Positions 30,877-38,822 of a stretch of 64,000 nt of DNA are shown piece by piece (position 1 is the stretch's first letter; every line of letters starts with the position of its first letter). The position numbers and the translations under genes were made by a program. The DNA is from Actinoplanes utahensis (lineage in GTDB: Bacteria > Actinomycetota > Actinomycetes > Mycobacteriales > Micromonosporaceae). The notes under the pieces are model-generated. The model saw nothing but the letters and a program-made list of their open reading frames with translations, made no database searches and was not told the origin of the DNA. The stretch is taken from positions 62,001 to 126,000 of the forward strand of contig NZ_BOMZ01000035.1 in the NCBI RefSeq assembly GCF_016862455.1. The letters run 5' to 3'.

Positions 30877-30940
30877 ACGCAAAGTGACAGGATCGTCACG
30901 GCTGACACCGGGACGACCGCCCCAACCAAGTCGGGAATTC

Positions 30941-30984
30941 CGGACCTGATGGCTTTGTGAGATCAAGCTTATCGCTAAGGTCCG
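30941..30984 (+). other. Inverted repeat in a long leader
   Basis: CGGACCTGAT (30941-30950) and the complementary AGGTCCG (30978-30984) flank 30 bases in the 350-base carD / 31084 intergenic region. It could be a leader hairpin or an operator. Apart from this and the two promoters, I see nothing else in 30734-31083. Confidence 0.35.
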
Positions 30985-31083
30985 CATCAGTGCGCCACTG
31001 GCGATGCGGCCCCACGTGCGGGAGGCTGGACGGGAGTTCCCCGACCGAAGCAGGATCTGGTCGGCCAGGGGGGAGGTTGATGC

Positions 31084-31860
31084 ATGGCTGGCGCAAGCGA
31101 CAACGGCGGCAGGCCGCCCGGGGGCGAGTCCCCTGACGACCTCCCGGACCTCCCCGAGGAGTGGGGAGTCATCGTCATTCCCGACGACCTCTCCGAGCTC
31201 GCCGACGAGGTCGAGGCCGTGCGTGCCGAGCTGCACACCGACGCACCCCTCGACGGGTGGCAGCGCCTCACCCGACGGCCCGCGGTGCGCCGGCTGCGCC
31301 GTCTCAGCGCTCTCCTGGTGCGCGCCCCCGCCCTGATCATCGCGGTGGCCGTGCTGGTCACCGTGGCCAGCCTCTTCGCCTCCGCGTGGCCCGGCCCGGC
31401 CCGCCAGCCGGTCACCCAGCGCACCTCCGGGAGCACCGACACCACCGCCGACTCGCTGCCCGCCCTCGATCTGGTCGGCACCGACGGTCACATGGTGGCG
31501 GTCCGCGGCAACCTGCCGGCCGTCCTGCTGCTCACCGAGGGTTGCGACTGCGCCACCCTGCTGGCCGACACGGTCGCCGCCGTCGACCCCGGCGTGAAGG
31601 TGCTGGCCGTGACCACCGCCCGCGCCTCGGCGAGCCCGGTGGCCACCCCGCTCCTGCCGACCTCCCGCGCCCCGCGGGCGGACGGCAAATCCGTCACGCT
31701 CCTGCAGGACCCGACCGACACGCTGCGCGCCCATCTGCGCCTGGGTCCCCCCGACGGCACCGCCGCGGTCGTCCTCGTCAACCGCCTCGGCGACATCGTC
31801 CGGATCCATCCCCGCACCGCCTCGATCGAGACGATCCGTCCCGACCTGGCCCGCTTATAA
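31084..31860 (+). CDS. Membrane-anchored redoxin-like protein of unknown function
   Basis: 258 residues. An acidic cytoplasmic N-terminus (LPEEWGVIVIPDDLSELADEV), a basic patch (RRPAVRRLRRL), one membrane helix (about 83-103, LIIAVAVLVTVASLFA) and an outer domain that looks thioredoxin-like (SLPALDLVGTDG... LPAVLLLTEGCDCATLL... VKVLAVTT) follow. The usual CxxC is replaced by CDC, so redox activity is uncertain. Start at the second of two close ATGs, after GGGGGAGG. The last sense codon is TTA (31855-31857), rare in this DNA. Confidence 0.65.
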   Translation: MAGASDNGGRPPGGESPDDLPDLPEEWGVIVIPDDLSELADEVEAVRAELHTDAPLDGWQRLTRRPAVRRLRRLSALLVRAPALIIAVAVLVTVASLFASAWPGPARQPVTQRTSGSTDTTADSLPALDLVGTDGHMVAVRGNLPAVLLLTEGCDCATLLADTVAAVDPGVKVLAVTTARASASPVATPLLPTSRAPRADGKSVTLLQDPTDTLRAHLRLGPPDGTAAVVLVNRLGDIVRIHPRTASIETIRPDLARL

Positions 31861-31865
31861 CGACC

Positions 31866-31960
31866 AAACCCCTTTTCTGGTACGGACCAGGCAGTTCCCG
31901 CCCAATCACCACCGCACCCATGAGGCGAGCGCGAGGCCTCCCGCCACCGGACCGAAACGC
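31866..31960 (-). repeat. Intergenic repeat family, copy B
   Basis: Read on the minus strand this shares with 6446-6541 the blocks GCGTTTCGGTC, GCCTCGCG and CGTACCAGAAAAGGG, the last two exactly 45 bases apart in both. It lies between convergent gene ends, 6 bases after the stop of the redoxin-like gene. The rest of 31961-32109 holds only a small CTCCGGC/GCCGGAG hairpin (32019-32036). Confidence 0.6.
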
Positions 31961-32109
31961 GCCGCACGGGCGTGGCGGCCCCATCGGATTCAGCCGCGTA
32001 CCGCGGAGGGTGACGGGCCTCCGGCCGACGCCGGAGCTCGCTCCACAGGCGTGACGGGCCCACGAAGCCGCCGGTCCGGCACCGGCACGCGCCTCGGGGC
32101 GGAACAGAT

Positions 32110-32166
32110 CCGGCTGGTCGTGGGGGCTGCCTCGCGGGCCGCGAGCCAGCACCCACGACCAGCCGG
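32110..32166 (-). terminator. Terminator of the polyketide operon
   Basis: A 15-bp perfect outer stem (CCGGCTGGTCGTGGG at 32110-32124 with 32152-32166) encloses a second CTCGCG/CGCGAG stem. It begins 6 bases after the stop of the last gene of the operon. Confidence 0.7.
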
Positions 32167-32171
32167 GCGAA

Positions 32172-32624
32172 TCACCCGATCGCGCGCTGCAGCGTGTACC
32201 GGAAGATGACCGGGCCGGACGTCTCGGCCCGGAGCAGCATGTGGAGTTCGCCGGCGAGTCCGACACTGAAGACCTGCGGAGTCCGGAAACCGGAGCACGG
32301 CAGGCCACGGCCGGACTCACCGGAGCCGAGGCTGATCCGGACCCGGCTGCCCTCCGCCCCGGCGCACACCGCGGAGATCAGGAAGTCGCCCGGTTCGACG
32401 CCGACGACCTCCTCGTGACCAGGGCCGGGTTCGAGGGCGATGGTGTTCGACAGTTCCAGTCCACCGACCTCGGGGAGCAACTGTTCGGCGGCGCGCCGCC
32501 AGCCGAGCAACCGGTCGTCGACGGCCTGGCTCGGCGCGGCGCGCCACCACCACACCACGCCACCCGCCAAGATCAGTGCGGCCAGTGCATGCAGCACCAA
32601 GCCGCGTCCCCGTTCGCCGCTCAC
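32172..32624 (-). CDS. Small membrane-anchored protein of the type III PKS operon
   Basis: 150 residues: one N-terminal membrane helix (LVLHALAALILAGGVVWWW) and an outer beta-rich domain with two cysteines (AVCAGAEG, LPCSGF) likely bridged. No family recognised. The GTG start overlaps the PKS stop (GTGA), so it is translated with the PKS; that coupling is the main evidence that it is real and tied to the pathway. It could present or bind the lipid product at the membrane, which is only a suggestion. Confidence 0.65.
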   Translation of the reverse strand: MSGERGRGLVLHALAALILAGGVVWWWRAAPSQAVDDRLLGWRRAAEQLLPEVGGLELSNTIALEPGPGHEEVVGVEPGDFLISAVCAGAEGSRVRISLGSGESGRGLPCSGFRTPQVFSVGLAGELHMLLRAETSGPVIFRYTLQRAIG

Positions 32625-33694
32625 GCTGCGAGAGTAGAGCCCTCCAGAAGAGTGACATAGAGCGTGAGTCCGGGGCCGAACGCGAGCATGATGATCGATT
32701 CCGGTGGGGCCGGGCGGCGGCGGAGCTCGTCGAGGACGAGCAGGACCGTCGGGGACGAGCAGTTGCCGTACGCGGCGAGCACTCCTCGGGACTCGGCCAG
32801 CGCACTGTCGTCCAGGTCGAGCCGCTCCTGCACCACGTCGAGGATCTTGGGACCGCCGGGGTGCACGGCCCAGCCGCCGACGTCGGCGACGGTCCGGCCG
32901 TGACGGGCCAGGACGTCGTCGACCAGACCGCGGACGTGCCGCGCGAGCACCGTCGGGACCTGCGGGGACAGGCCCATCCGGAACCCCAGGTCGGTGACCT
33001 CCCAGGTCATGTGGTCGGCGGTGGAGGTGTCGGTGATCGCGGCGACCTCGCGTACGGCGTACCCCGCGGCATTGCCCGGAGTGACCACGACGGCAGCCGC
33101 AGCGTCCGAGAAGAGCGCATGCGAGACGATCTGCTGGATGTCCGTCCGCGCCGCGGGCGGCTGCAGGTGCAGGCTGGTGAGCTCGGCGCAGAGCAGCAGT
33201 CCGGGTCGTCCCCGGGCGGCCACGAAGTCGGTCACGGACCCGAGCCCCGGTAACGCCGCGTAACAGCCCATGTGGCCGACGAAGAGCCGTTGCACGTTGG
33301 GTGACATGCCCAGGTCGCGGGCGAGCAGGATGTCCAGGCCGGGCGTGGCGTACCCGGTGCACGAGCAGACCGCGAAGAGGCCCAGGTCGCCGGCGGCCAG
33401 GCCGGCGTCGGCCAGCGCCCGGCTGACCGCGGCCTTGCCGAGCGGCGCCGCCTCGGCCTGGTAACGGCGCATCCGGCGCTCGGTGGACCAGCCGGACACG
33501 TCCTCCAGCAGGGGGCTGACCACCGCCTGCCGGGTACGCACGCCGGAGTTGGCGAAGATCCGCCGGGCCAGGCCGTTGCGCGGGCCCGCGTAATGCTTGT
33601 CGAAGTAGCCCTCCCAGAGGGCGTCCTGGGTGGCCGAGGGCGGCAGCGCGACCCCGAGGCCGGTGATCACCGGGTTCATCAGCGGGCCGCTCAC
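32621..33694 (-). CDS. Type III polyketide synthase
   Basis: A 357-residue chalcone/stilbene-synthase-fold enzyme that extends an acyl-CoA starter with malonyl-CoA and cyclises it. The catalytic triad is C144 (GHMGCYAALPG), H278 (WAVHPGGPK) and N311 (YGNCSSP); the C-terminal GFGPGL-type loop reads AFGPGLTLY. Neighbours (methyltransferase, flavoprotein, UbiA) point to an alkylresorcinol/alkylpyrone or prenylated aromatic product rather than flaviolin. Product class is inferred. The start at 33694 overlaps the flavoprotein stop (ATGA) and the end overlaps the next start (GTGA). Confidence 0.92.
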   Translation of the reverse strand: MSGPLMNPVITGLGVALPPSATQDALWEGYFDKHYAGPRNGLARRIFANSGVRTRQAVVSPLLEDVSGWSTERRMRRYQAEAAPLGKAAVSRALADAGLAAGDLGLFAVCSCTGYATPGLDILLARDLGMSPNVQRLFVGHMGCYAALPGLGSVTDFVAARGRPGLLLCAELTSLHLQPPAARTDIQQIVSHALFSDAAAAVVVTPGNAAGYAVREVAAITDTSTADHMTWEVTDLGFRMGLSPQVPTVLARHVRGLVDDVLARHGRTVADVGGWAVHPGGPKILDVVQERLDLDDSALAESRGVLAAYGNCSSPTVLLVLDELRRRPAPPESIIMLAFGPGLTLYVTLLEGSTLAA

Positions 33695-34845
33695 CAGCGC
33701 GGCGCCACGCCGTCGGCGTCCGGGTCGCCACCCAGCGCGTCCACACCGAGCCAGTCGGCGCAGACGTCACTGGTGGCCGGCTGCAACGAGCCGGCCCGGG
33801 CGTCCCGGTAGAGGCGTTCCAGCGGATGGCCGCGCCGCATCGCGGACGTGCCGGCCGCCTCCAGCATCGACGCTGCGACGTCGGCGGCGGTCGTGCCGGC
33901 CAGCAGTTTGGCCCGCCAGACCCAGCGGTTGGTGTCCGGGTCGCCGGGCGCCTCGTCGACCCGGCGGGCCGCCTCCCGAACGGTCAGGTGGGCGGCGGCG
34001 ACCGCGGCGTCGGCCCGGCCGATCCGGGCCCGCACGGCCGGCAGGGCATCCAGCCCGCGCGCCTTGACGTGCTCGATCGCTGCGTCGACGGCGGCCCGGG
34101 CCACACCCACGTAGACGGCGGCGTAACTGGCCACCATCCAGTGCGGGGCCATCTGGGCCACCGCCAGGGCCAGTCCCTCCATCCCGCCGAGCAGCGCGGA
34201 CGCCGGGACGGTGACGTCGATGTGCAGGTCGTGGGAGGCGGTGGCGCGCATGCCGAGGGCGTCCCAGGTGGGCTCGACCGTCAGGCCGTCGCCGGCCGGG
34301 ACCAGGAACTGGGAGACCTGCGTGGGATCGGCGGCGCTGCGGGCGGCGATCAGGTACGCGTCGGCGTGCCCGGCTCCCGAGCAGAACGTCTTCGCGCCCG
34401 TGATCCGGTAGCCGCCGTCCACCGGCTGATAGGTGGTGGCCATCCGGGACAGCCGGGAGCCCACGCCGCGTTCGCTCATCGCCACCGCGTACCAACTGCC
34501 GCCCGCAGCCGCCTTCAGGTGTTCGTCGCGAGCTTCGAGCGCCTCCCGCGGCAGTCCGAGGGCCTCGGCCAGCTCGTCGCTGACACCGCTCAGCGCCCCG
34601 GTCACCGCAGCGTGCATGTTGAAGATCAGGGCGGTCGCGCCGTTGCCGCGGGCCAGTTCGTAGGCGACCTCGGCGTACTCCGCGAAGCCCGCCCCGGCGC
34701 CGCCCAGCCGGGCCGGAACCATCAGCCCGAAGAAGCCCGCCTCCCGCAGGTCGGCGAAGTCGGCCTCGGGGAAGGCGCCCTCCCGGTCATGGTCCGCCGC
34801 CCGCGCCGTGAACCGGGGCGTCAACCGCCGTGCCTCATCCCGCAT
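33691..34845 (-). CDS. Acyl-CoA dehydrogenase-fold flavoprotein
   Basis: 384 residues: an N-terminal helical domain (FPEADFADLREAGFFGLMVPARLGG), a middle beta domain (YAVAMSERGVGS, YRITGAKTFCSGAGHADAYL) and a C-terminal helical bundle. It may dehydrogenate an acyl chain, or act like the group D flavin monooxygenases (DszC/HsaA type) that hydroxylate rings and use the same fold; a ring hydroxylase would fit a resorcinol-to-hydroquinone step. The ATG at 34845 is chosen for GAGGGAG 7 bases upstream; a start at 34869 is possible. It overlaps the upstream methyltransferase by 11 bases and the PKS by 4. Confidence 0.85.
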   Translation of the reverse strand: MRDEARRLTPRFTARAADHDREGAFPEADFADLREAGFFGLMVPARLGGAGAGFAEYAEVAYELARGNGATALIFNMHAAVTGALSGVSDELAEALGLPREALEARDEHLKAAAGGSWYAVAMSERGVGSRLSRMATTYQPVDGGYRITGAKTFCSGAGHADAYLIAARSAADPTQVSQFLVPAGDGLTVEPTWDALGMRATASHDLHIDVTVPASALLGGMEGLALAVAQMAPHWMVASYAAVYVGVARAAVDAAIEHVKARGLDALPAVRARIGRADAAVAAAHLTVREAARRVDEAPGDPDTNRWVWRAKLLAGTTAADVAASMLEAAGTSAMRRGHPLERLYRDARAGSLQPATSDVCADWLGVDALGGDPDADGVAPRW

Positions 34846-35578
34846 GTCGCTCCCTCGTGTACCGGTCACGCCCTTCGATACCCAGGGATTTCGATCCGAT
34901 GCCTTGGTAGAGCACCGCGGTCGATGGAGCCGGGACGATCGGCCGGCCGGACACCTCCCGGCGCAGCGCCAGCCAGCGGAACAGCCCTCGCATGCTCGGG
35001 CGCACCCCGCGCACCTTCAGCGTCACGCCGTGCCGGGCGAACTCGGCCACCAGCCGCCGGGGCGGCACGAACAGCGCCGGATCGTGCAATCCCACCGGGG
35101 CGACGCCGAACCGCTCGCCCAGCGTCACCGTGATCAGCCGGGCCAGCGCCGTGTCGTTGATCGTGTCGAGCACCACGAGGCCGCCCGGGCGCAGCACCCG
35201 GCACAGCTCGGCGACCGTGCCCGGCAGGTCGGTGACGTGCTCCAGGATCTCCCCGGCGACCACCACGTCGGCGCTGCGGGCGGCCAGCGGCAGCGCCGTC
35301 ACGTCACCGTTGACCGCGGTCATGCCGCGTGGGGCGGCCTGCCGCAGCCCGGCGTGCCGCAGGTCGACGCCGATGTGCCGGTAACCCTTGCCGCGCAGGT
35401 GCGGGGCGAGCAGCCCGCCGCCGCAGCCGGCGTCGACGAGGACCCGGCCGGGGCCGGAGGCGGGCGGGATCAGGGCGGCCCGGGCGGCGGCGAGCCAGTG
35501 CAGGATGGCGAAGGTGCCGGCGGGACGCCACCACTCGGTGACCAGATCGTCGTATTGGCGGGGGTCATTGCGTGGCAT
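34835..35578 (-). CDS. UbiG-like class I SAM O-methyltransferase
   Basis: About 247 residues. SAM motifs are VLVDAGCGGGLLAPHL (motif I), IGVDLRHAGL, VNGDVTALPLAARSADVVVAGEILEHV and LCRVLRPGGLVVLDT. The opening MPRNDPRQYDDLVTEWW and the substrate region LHDPALFVPPRRL resemble UbiG, the quinone-ring O-methyltransferase. With the PKS, a phenolic ring O-methylation is likely. ATG 35578 matches the family start; ATG 35587 is 9 bases upstream. It is first in the four-gene overlapping operon and divergent from the UbiA gene. Confidence 0.85.
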   Translation of the reverse strand: MPRNDPRQYDDLVTEWWRPAGTFAILHWLAAARAALIPPASGPGRVLVDAGCGGGLLAPHLRGKGYRHIGVDLRHAGLRQAAPRGMTAVNGDVTALPLAARSADVVVAGEILEHVTDLPGTVAELCRVLRPGGLVVLDTINDTALARLITVTLGERFGVAPVGLHDPALFVPPRRLVAEFARHGVTLKVRGVRPSMRGLFRWLALRREVSGRPIVPAPSTAVLYQGIGSKSLGIEGRDRYTRERHAG

Positions 35579-35635
35579 CGACCGCATGTGATCGAGACTG
35601 GCACGCGGACGCCGACACCACCACACTTGGCGAAC

Positions 35636-36463
35636 ATGTCCCGTGCTCTCGCGCTGCTCAGATCGTCCCATCCGGAACCGGGCGGGGCGGTCACCCTGGC
35701 GATGACCCTGCTGGCCGCCGGGGCCGGGCACCGCGGCTGGCGGCTGGCGACGGTCGCCCTGGTGGTGGCGGCCAGTCAGCTCGCGGTCGGCTGGGTCAAC
35801 GACCGGCTGGACGCCGACCGCGACCGGACCAGCGGGCGACGAGACAAACCGGTGGCGTCGGGGGCGATCTCGGCGCGTGCCGTCGGCGTCGCCGGCCTGG
35901 TCGCGGCGCTGGCGGTTCCGGCCCTCGCCCTGCCGCTCGGCCTGCCCGCGGCCACCGCGATCACGGTGGCCACCGGGTTCGCGCTGCTCTACGACTGGCC
36001 GCTGAAGAACACCGCGTTCTCGGTCCTGCCGTACCTGATCGCTTTCGGTCTGCTGCCTGCCTTCGTGGTGTTGGCCCTGCCGGGCCGCCCGGCGCCGCCG
36101 GTCTGGCTGGTCGCCGCCGGGGCCCTGCTCGGCGGGGGAGCGCATTTCGCCAACGTGCTGCCCGATCTGGCCGACGACGAGGCCACCGGGGTACGTGGCC
36201 TGCCGCACCGGATCGGCGCCGCCGGCTCGCAGCTGGCCGCCGCGGGGCTGCTGCTGGGCGCGACGCTCACGCTGGTCCTCGGCCCGCCGGGGCCGCCGTC
36301 GTGGTCCGGGTTGGCGGCGGGCGCGGCCGCCGTCGTGGTGCTGCCCTGGGGGTGGTACGCCGCCCGCCGCGCCGACGGGCGCCCGGTCGCCCTGTTCCGC
36401 GCGGTGATCGTGGTGGCCCTGATCGACGTCCTGCTGCTCGTCCTCAGCGGCCGGGTGACGTGA
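35636..36463 (+). CDS. UbiA-family prenyltransferase
   Basis: A 275-residue integral membrane enzyme with about 8 helices. The first Asp-rich motif is NDRLDADRD, and the second is DLADDEATGVRGLPHR, both needed for Mg-prenyl diphosphate binding. It would attach an isoprenoid to an aromatic acceptor in the membrane. It is divergent from the PKS operon (57-base gap), and no menaquinone genes are near, so prenylation of the polyketide is the simplest reading. Ring or O-prenylation and chain length cannot be told. Confidence 0.85.
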   Translation: MSRALALLRSSHPEPGGAVTLAMTLLAAGAGHRGWRLATVALVVAASQLAVGWVNDRLDADRDRTSGRRDKPVASGAISARAVGVAGLVAALAVPALALPLGLPAATAITVATGFALLYDWPLKNTAFSVLPYLIAFGLLPAFVVLALPGRPAPPVWLVAAGALLGGGAHFANVLPDLADDEATGVRGLPHRIGAAGSQLAAAGLLLGATLTLVLGPPGPPSWSGLAAGAAAVVVLPWGWYAARRADGRPVALFRAVIVVALIDVLLLVLSGRVT

Positions 36464-36556
36464 TCTCCAGAGCCTGATGGATGGGTCCCCGCACGCGCCC
36501 GATCGTCGCCCACTACGCTGATCTCACACCTTGGTGTCTCTATTTGGAGGATCGTG

Positions 36557-37267
36557 ATGCGCTCGCTGGGAACCCGTCGCGCAGCTCTGGTCGCGGGTGC
36601 CGCCACGGTCGCTGCCCTGGCGCTGAGCGGATGCTCGGCCGGCCAGGTCGCCGAAACCGCCATCCTGGACACGCCGATCGCCGGCGTGAACACCCAGTCC
36701 AAGAGCGGCAGCGTGCTCATCCGCAACCTGCAGGTGGAGTACAACGGCACCGAGGGCTACGCCGCGCAGGAGAACGCCCCGCTCGAGCTGAGCCTCTACA
36801 ACCAGACCAACGAGGCGGTCACCGTCACGATCAGCGTCGCCGAGCCGACCCGGCCGCAGGTCATCGCCGCGGCGAACGTCGGCTTCGTGAGCACCGCGAC
36901 CGTCACCACGCCGGGTGAGGTCACCTCCTCGGCCCCGGTCGCGCCGTCCGGCGCCCCGAGCGCCGGCGTGCCCGCCCAGCCGGGTGCCGGCGCTCCGGCC
37001 GAGCCGGGTGTCACGGTCGAGGCCGCGCGGATCCAGATCGGCCCGCAGGGCTCGGCTCTGTTCCGCCCGACCGACACCAAGGTGCTCCAGGTCATCGGCT
37101 TGAAGGAGAAGCTCACGCCGGGCCTGTCCGTCGCTCTGAAGTTCGCGTTCAGCGACTCCGCGGAGGAGCTCGAGGTGCAGGCTCCGGTCGCGAGCCCGCT
37201 GACCCCGGCGCCCCGCGGCTCCGCCGAGATCCACGAGCAGACCGAGACCGAGGGCGGCGGTCACTGA
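36557..37267 (+). CDS. LpqE-like lipoprotein
   Basis: 236 residues with a clear lipoprotein signal (ALALSGC, Cys at about 27), a beta-sandwich-like domain (VLIRNLQVEYNGTEGY, APLELSLYNQTNEAVTVTI) interrupted by an Ala/Pro/Gly linker (about 120-155), then a second beta part. By position next to radA-disA and by design it matches mycobacterial LpqE (Rv3584); the orthology is inferred. ATG 36557 is preferred to GTG 36554 since GGAGG at 36546-36550 is better spaced. Function unknown; some relatives resemble PCu(A)C copper chaperones, but no Met/His copper motif is seen. Confidence 0.7.
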   Translation: MRSLGTRRAALVAGAATVAALALSGCSAGQVAETAILDTPIAGVNTQSKSGSVLIRNLQVEYNGTEGYAAQENAPLELSLYNQTNEAVTVTISVAEPTRPQVIAAANVGFVSTATVTTPGEVTSSAPVAPSGAPSAGVPAQPGAGAPAEPGVTVEAARIQIGPQGSALFRPTDTKVLQVIGLKEKLTPGLSVALKFAFSDSAEELEVQAPVASPLTPAPRGSAEIHEQTETEGGGH

Positions 37268-37298
37268 GTTTGTCGTACCCGCGAGCTAGCTTGGCGGG

Positions 37299-38720
37299 GT
37301 GACGACCTCCCGCTCCTCGGCCAAGGCACCCAAGGCCTCCTACGTCTGTGACGCCTGCGGGCACAACCCGCCGAAATGGCTGGGCCGGTGCCCGGAGTGC
37401 GGCGAGTGGGGCTCGGTCATCGAGTCCTCGGTCACCGTCGGCGTCTCCGGCCGGGTGGTCAGCTCCCGCATGCCGGCCGAGCCGGCCCGCCCGATCGCGC
37501 AGATCAGCGCGTCTCCGGCCCGGGCCGTGGCGACCGGTGTCGGTGAGCTCGACCGGGTGCTCGGCGGCGGCCTGGTGCCCGGCGCGGTGGTGCTGCTCGC
37601 CGGCGAGCCGGGCGTGGGCAAGTCGACCCTGCTGCTCGACGTGGCCCAGCAGTGGGCGGCCGGAGCCGGCAGTCCGTCGCTGGTGGTCAGCGGCGAGGAG
37701 TCGGTCAGCCAGGTGCGGTTGCGGGCCGAGCGGCTCGGCGCCCTGCACGACCGCCTCTACCTGGCCTCGGAGAATGATCTCGGCACGGTGATCGGCCACC
37801 TCGACGCGGTCAAGCCGGGCCTGCTGATCCTCGACTCGGTGCAGACCGTCTCGGCGCCCGGCACCGAGGGCGTCCCCGGCGGTGTCACCCAGGTGCGGGC
37901 GGTCACCGCCGCGCTCGTCTCGATCGCCAAGGAGCGCGGCATCGCCACCGTCCTGGTCGGTCACGTCACGAAGGACGGGCAGGTCGCCGGCCCGCGCGTG
38001 CTGGAGCACCTGGTCGACGTGGTGCTGCACTTCGAGGGCGACAAGCACTCGTCGCTGCGCCTGGTCCGCGGGGTGAAGAATCGGTTCGGCGCCGCCGACG
38101 AGGTGGGCTGCTTCGAGATGCACGAGGGCGGCATCAGCAGCCTGCCCGACCCGTCCGGCCTCTTCCTCACCCGCTATCTGGAGCCGGTCCCCGGCACCTG
38201 CGTGACGGTGGCCATGGAGGGCCGGCGGGCGCTCGTCACCGAGGTGCAGGCGCTGATCGGGGCCGAGGTGCAGGGCTCGCCGCGGCGCACGGTGTCCGGG
38301 CTCGACCACGCCCGCCTGGCGATGGTGCTGGCCGTGCTGGAGCGCCGCACCAAGCAGCTCAAGCTCTACAACCGGGAGGTCTTCGCGGCCACGGTGGGCG
38401 GCATCCGCCTGATCGAGCCGTCCGCCGACCTGGCGATGGCGCTCGCGGTCGCGTCCGGCGGCCTCGATCTGGCGATGGCCCCGCATCTGGTGGCGATCGG
38501 CGAGGTCGGGCTGACCGGTGAGATCCGGCGGGTCGGCGCGGTCGGCCGACGGCTCGCCGAGGCGGCCCGGCTCGGTTTCAAGGTGGCGCTCGTCCCACCC
38601 GGCTGCGGTCCCGACGGCGCCGACGGGACGCCCAAGGGCATGGAGGTCATCGAGGTCGGCAACGTGCAGGCGGCGTTGCAGAGCGCGGCACGGGTCGCCG
38701 CCGATCACGGACGACGATGA
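37299..38720 (+). CDS. radA: DNA repair protein RadA
   Basis: 473 residues. A four-Cys zinc finger (C17, C20, C31, C34: CDACGH...CPECGEWG), RecA-like core with Walker A GEPGVGKST, the RadA-specific KNRFG, and a C-terminal Lon-protease-like domain (ALAVASGGLDLAM, GEVGLTGEIRRV) are all present. RadA drives branch migration in homologous recombination. GTG start. It precedes disA, the order conserved in actinobacteria and Bacillus. Confidence 0.95.
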   Translation: MTTSRSSAKAPKASYVCDACGHNPPKWLGRCPECGEWGSVIESSVTVGVSGRVVSSRMPAEPARPIAQISASPARAVATGVGELDRVLGGGLVPGAVVLLAGEPGVGKSTLLLDVAQQWAAGAGSPSLVVSGEESVSQVRLRAERLGALHDRLYLASENDLGTVIGHLDAVKPGLLILDSVQTVSAPGTEGVPGGVTQVRAVTAALVSIAKERGIATVLVGHVTKDGQVAGPRVLEHLVDVVLHFEGDKHSSLRLVRGVKNRFGAADEVGCFEMHEGGISSLPDPSGLFLTRYLEPVPGTCVTVAMEGRRALVTEVQALIGAEVQGSPRRTVSGLDHARLAMVLAVLERRTKQLKLYNREVFAATVGGIRLIEPSADLAMALAVASGGLDLAMAPHLVAIGEVGLTGEIRRVGAVGRRLAEAARLGFKVALVPPGCGPDGADGTPKGMEVIEVGNVQAALQSAARVAADHGRR

Positions 38721-38810
38721 CAGACCGCCTTCAGGTCACCGTCAGTCACGTTTCATCACGCTACGGAGCATTCATTGAACCTTGCCTCGTTAGGTGTGGA
38801 TGACAGTCCG

Positions 38811-38816
38811 TAGAAT
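38811..38816 (+). promoter_or_regulatory. -10 element of disA, leaderless
   Basis: TAGAAT ends 6 bases before GTG 38823, which supports this long N-terminal start of DisA. Confidence 0.5.
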
Positions 38817-38822
38817 GTCCGG

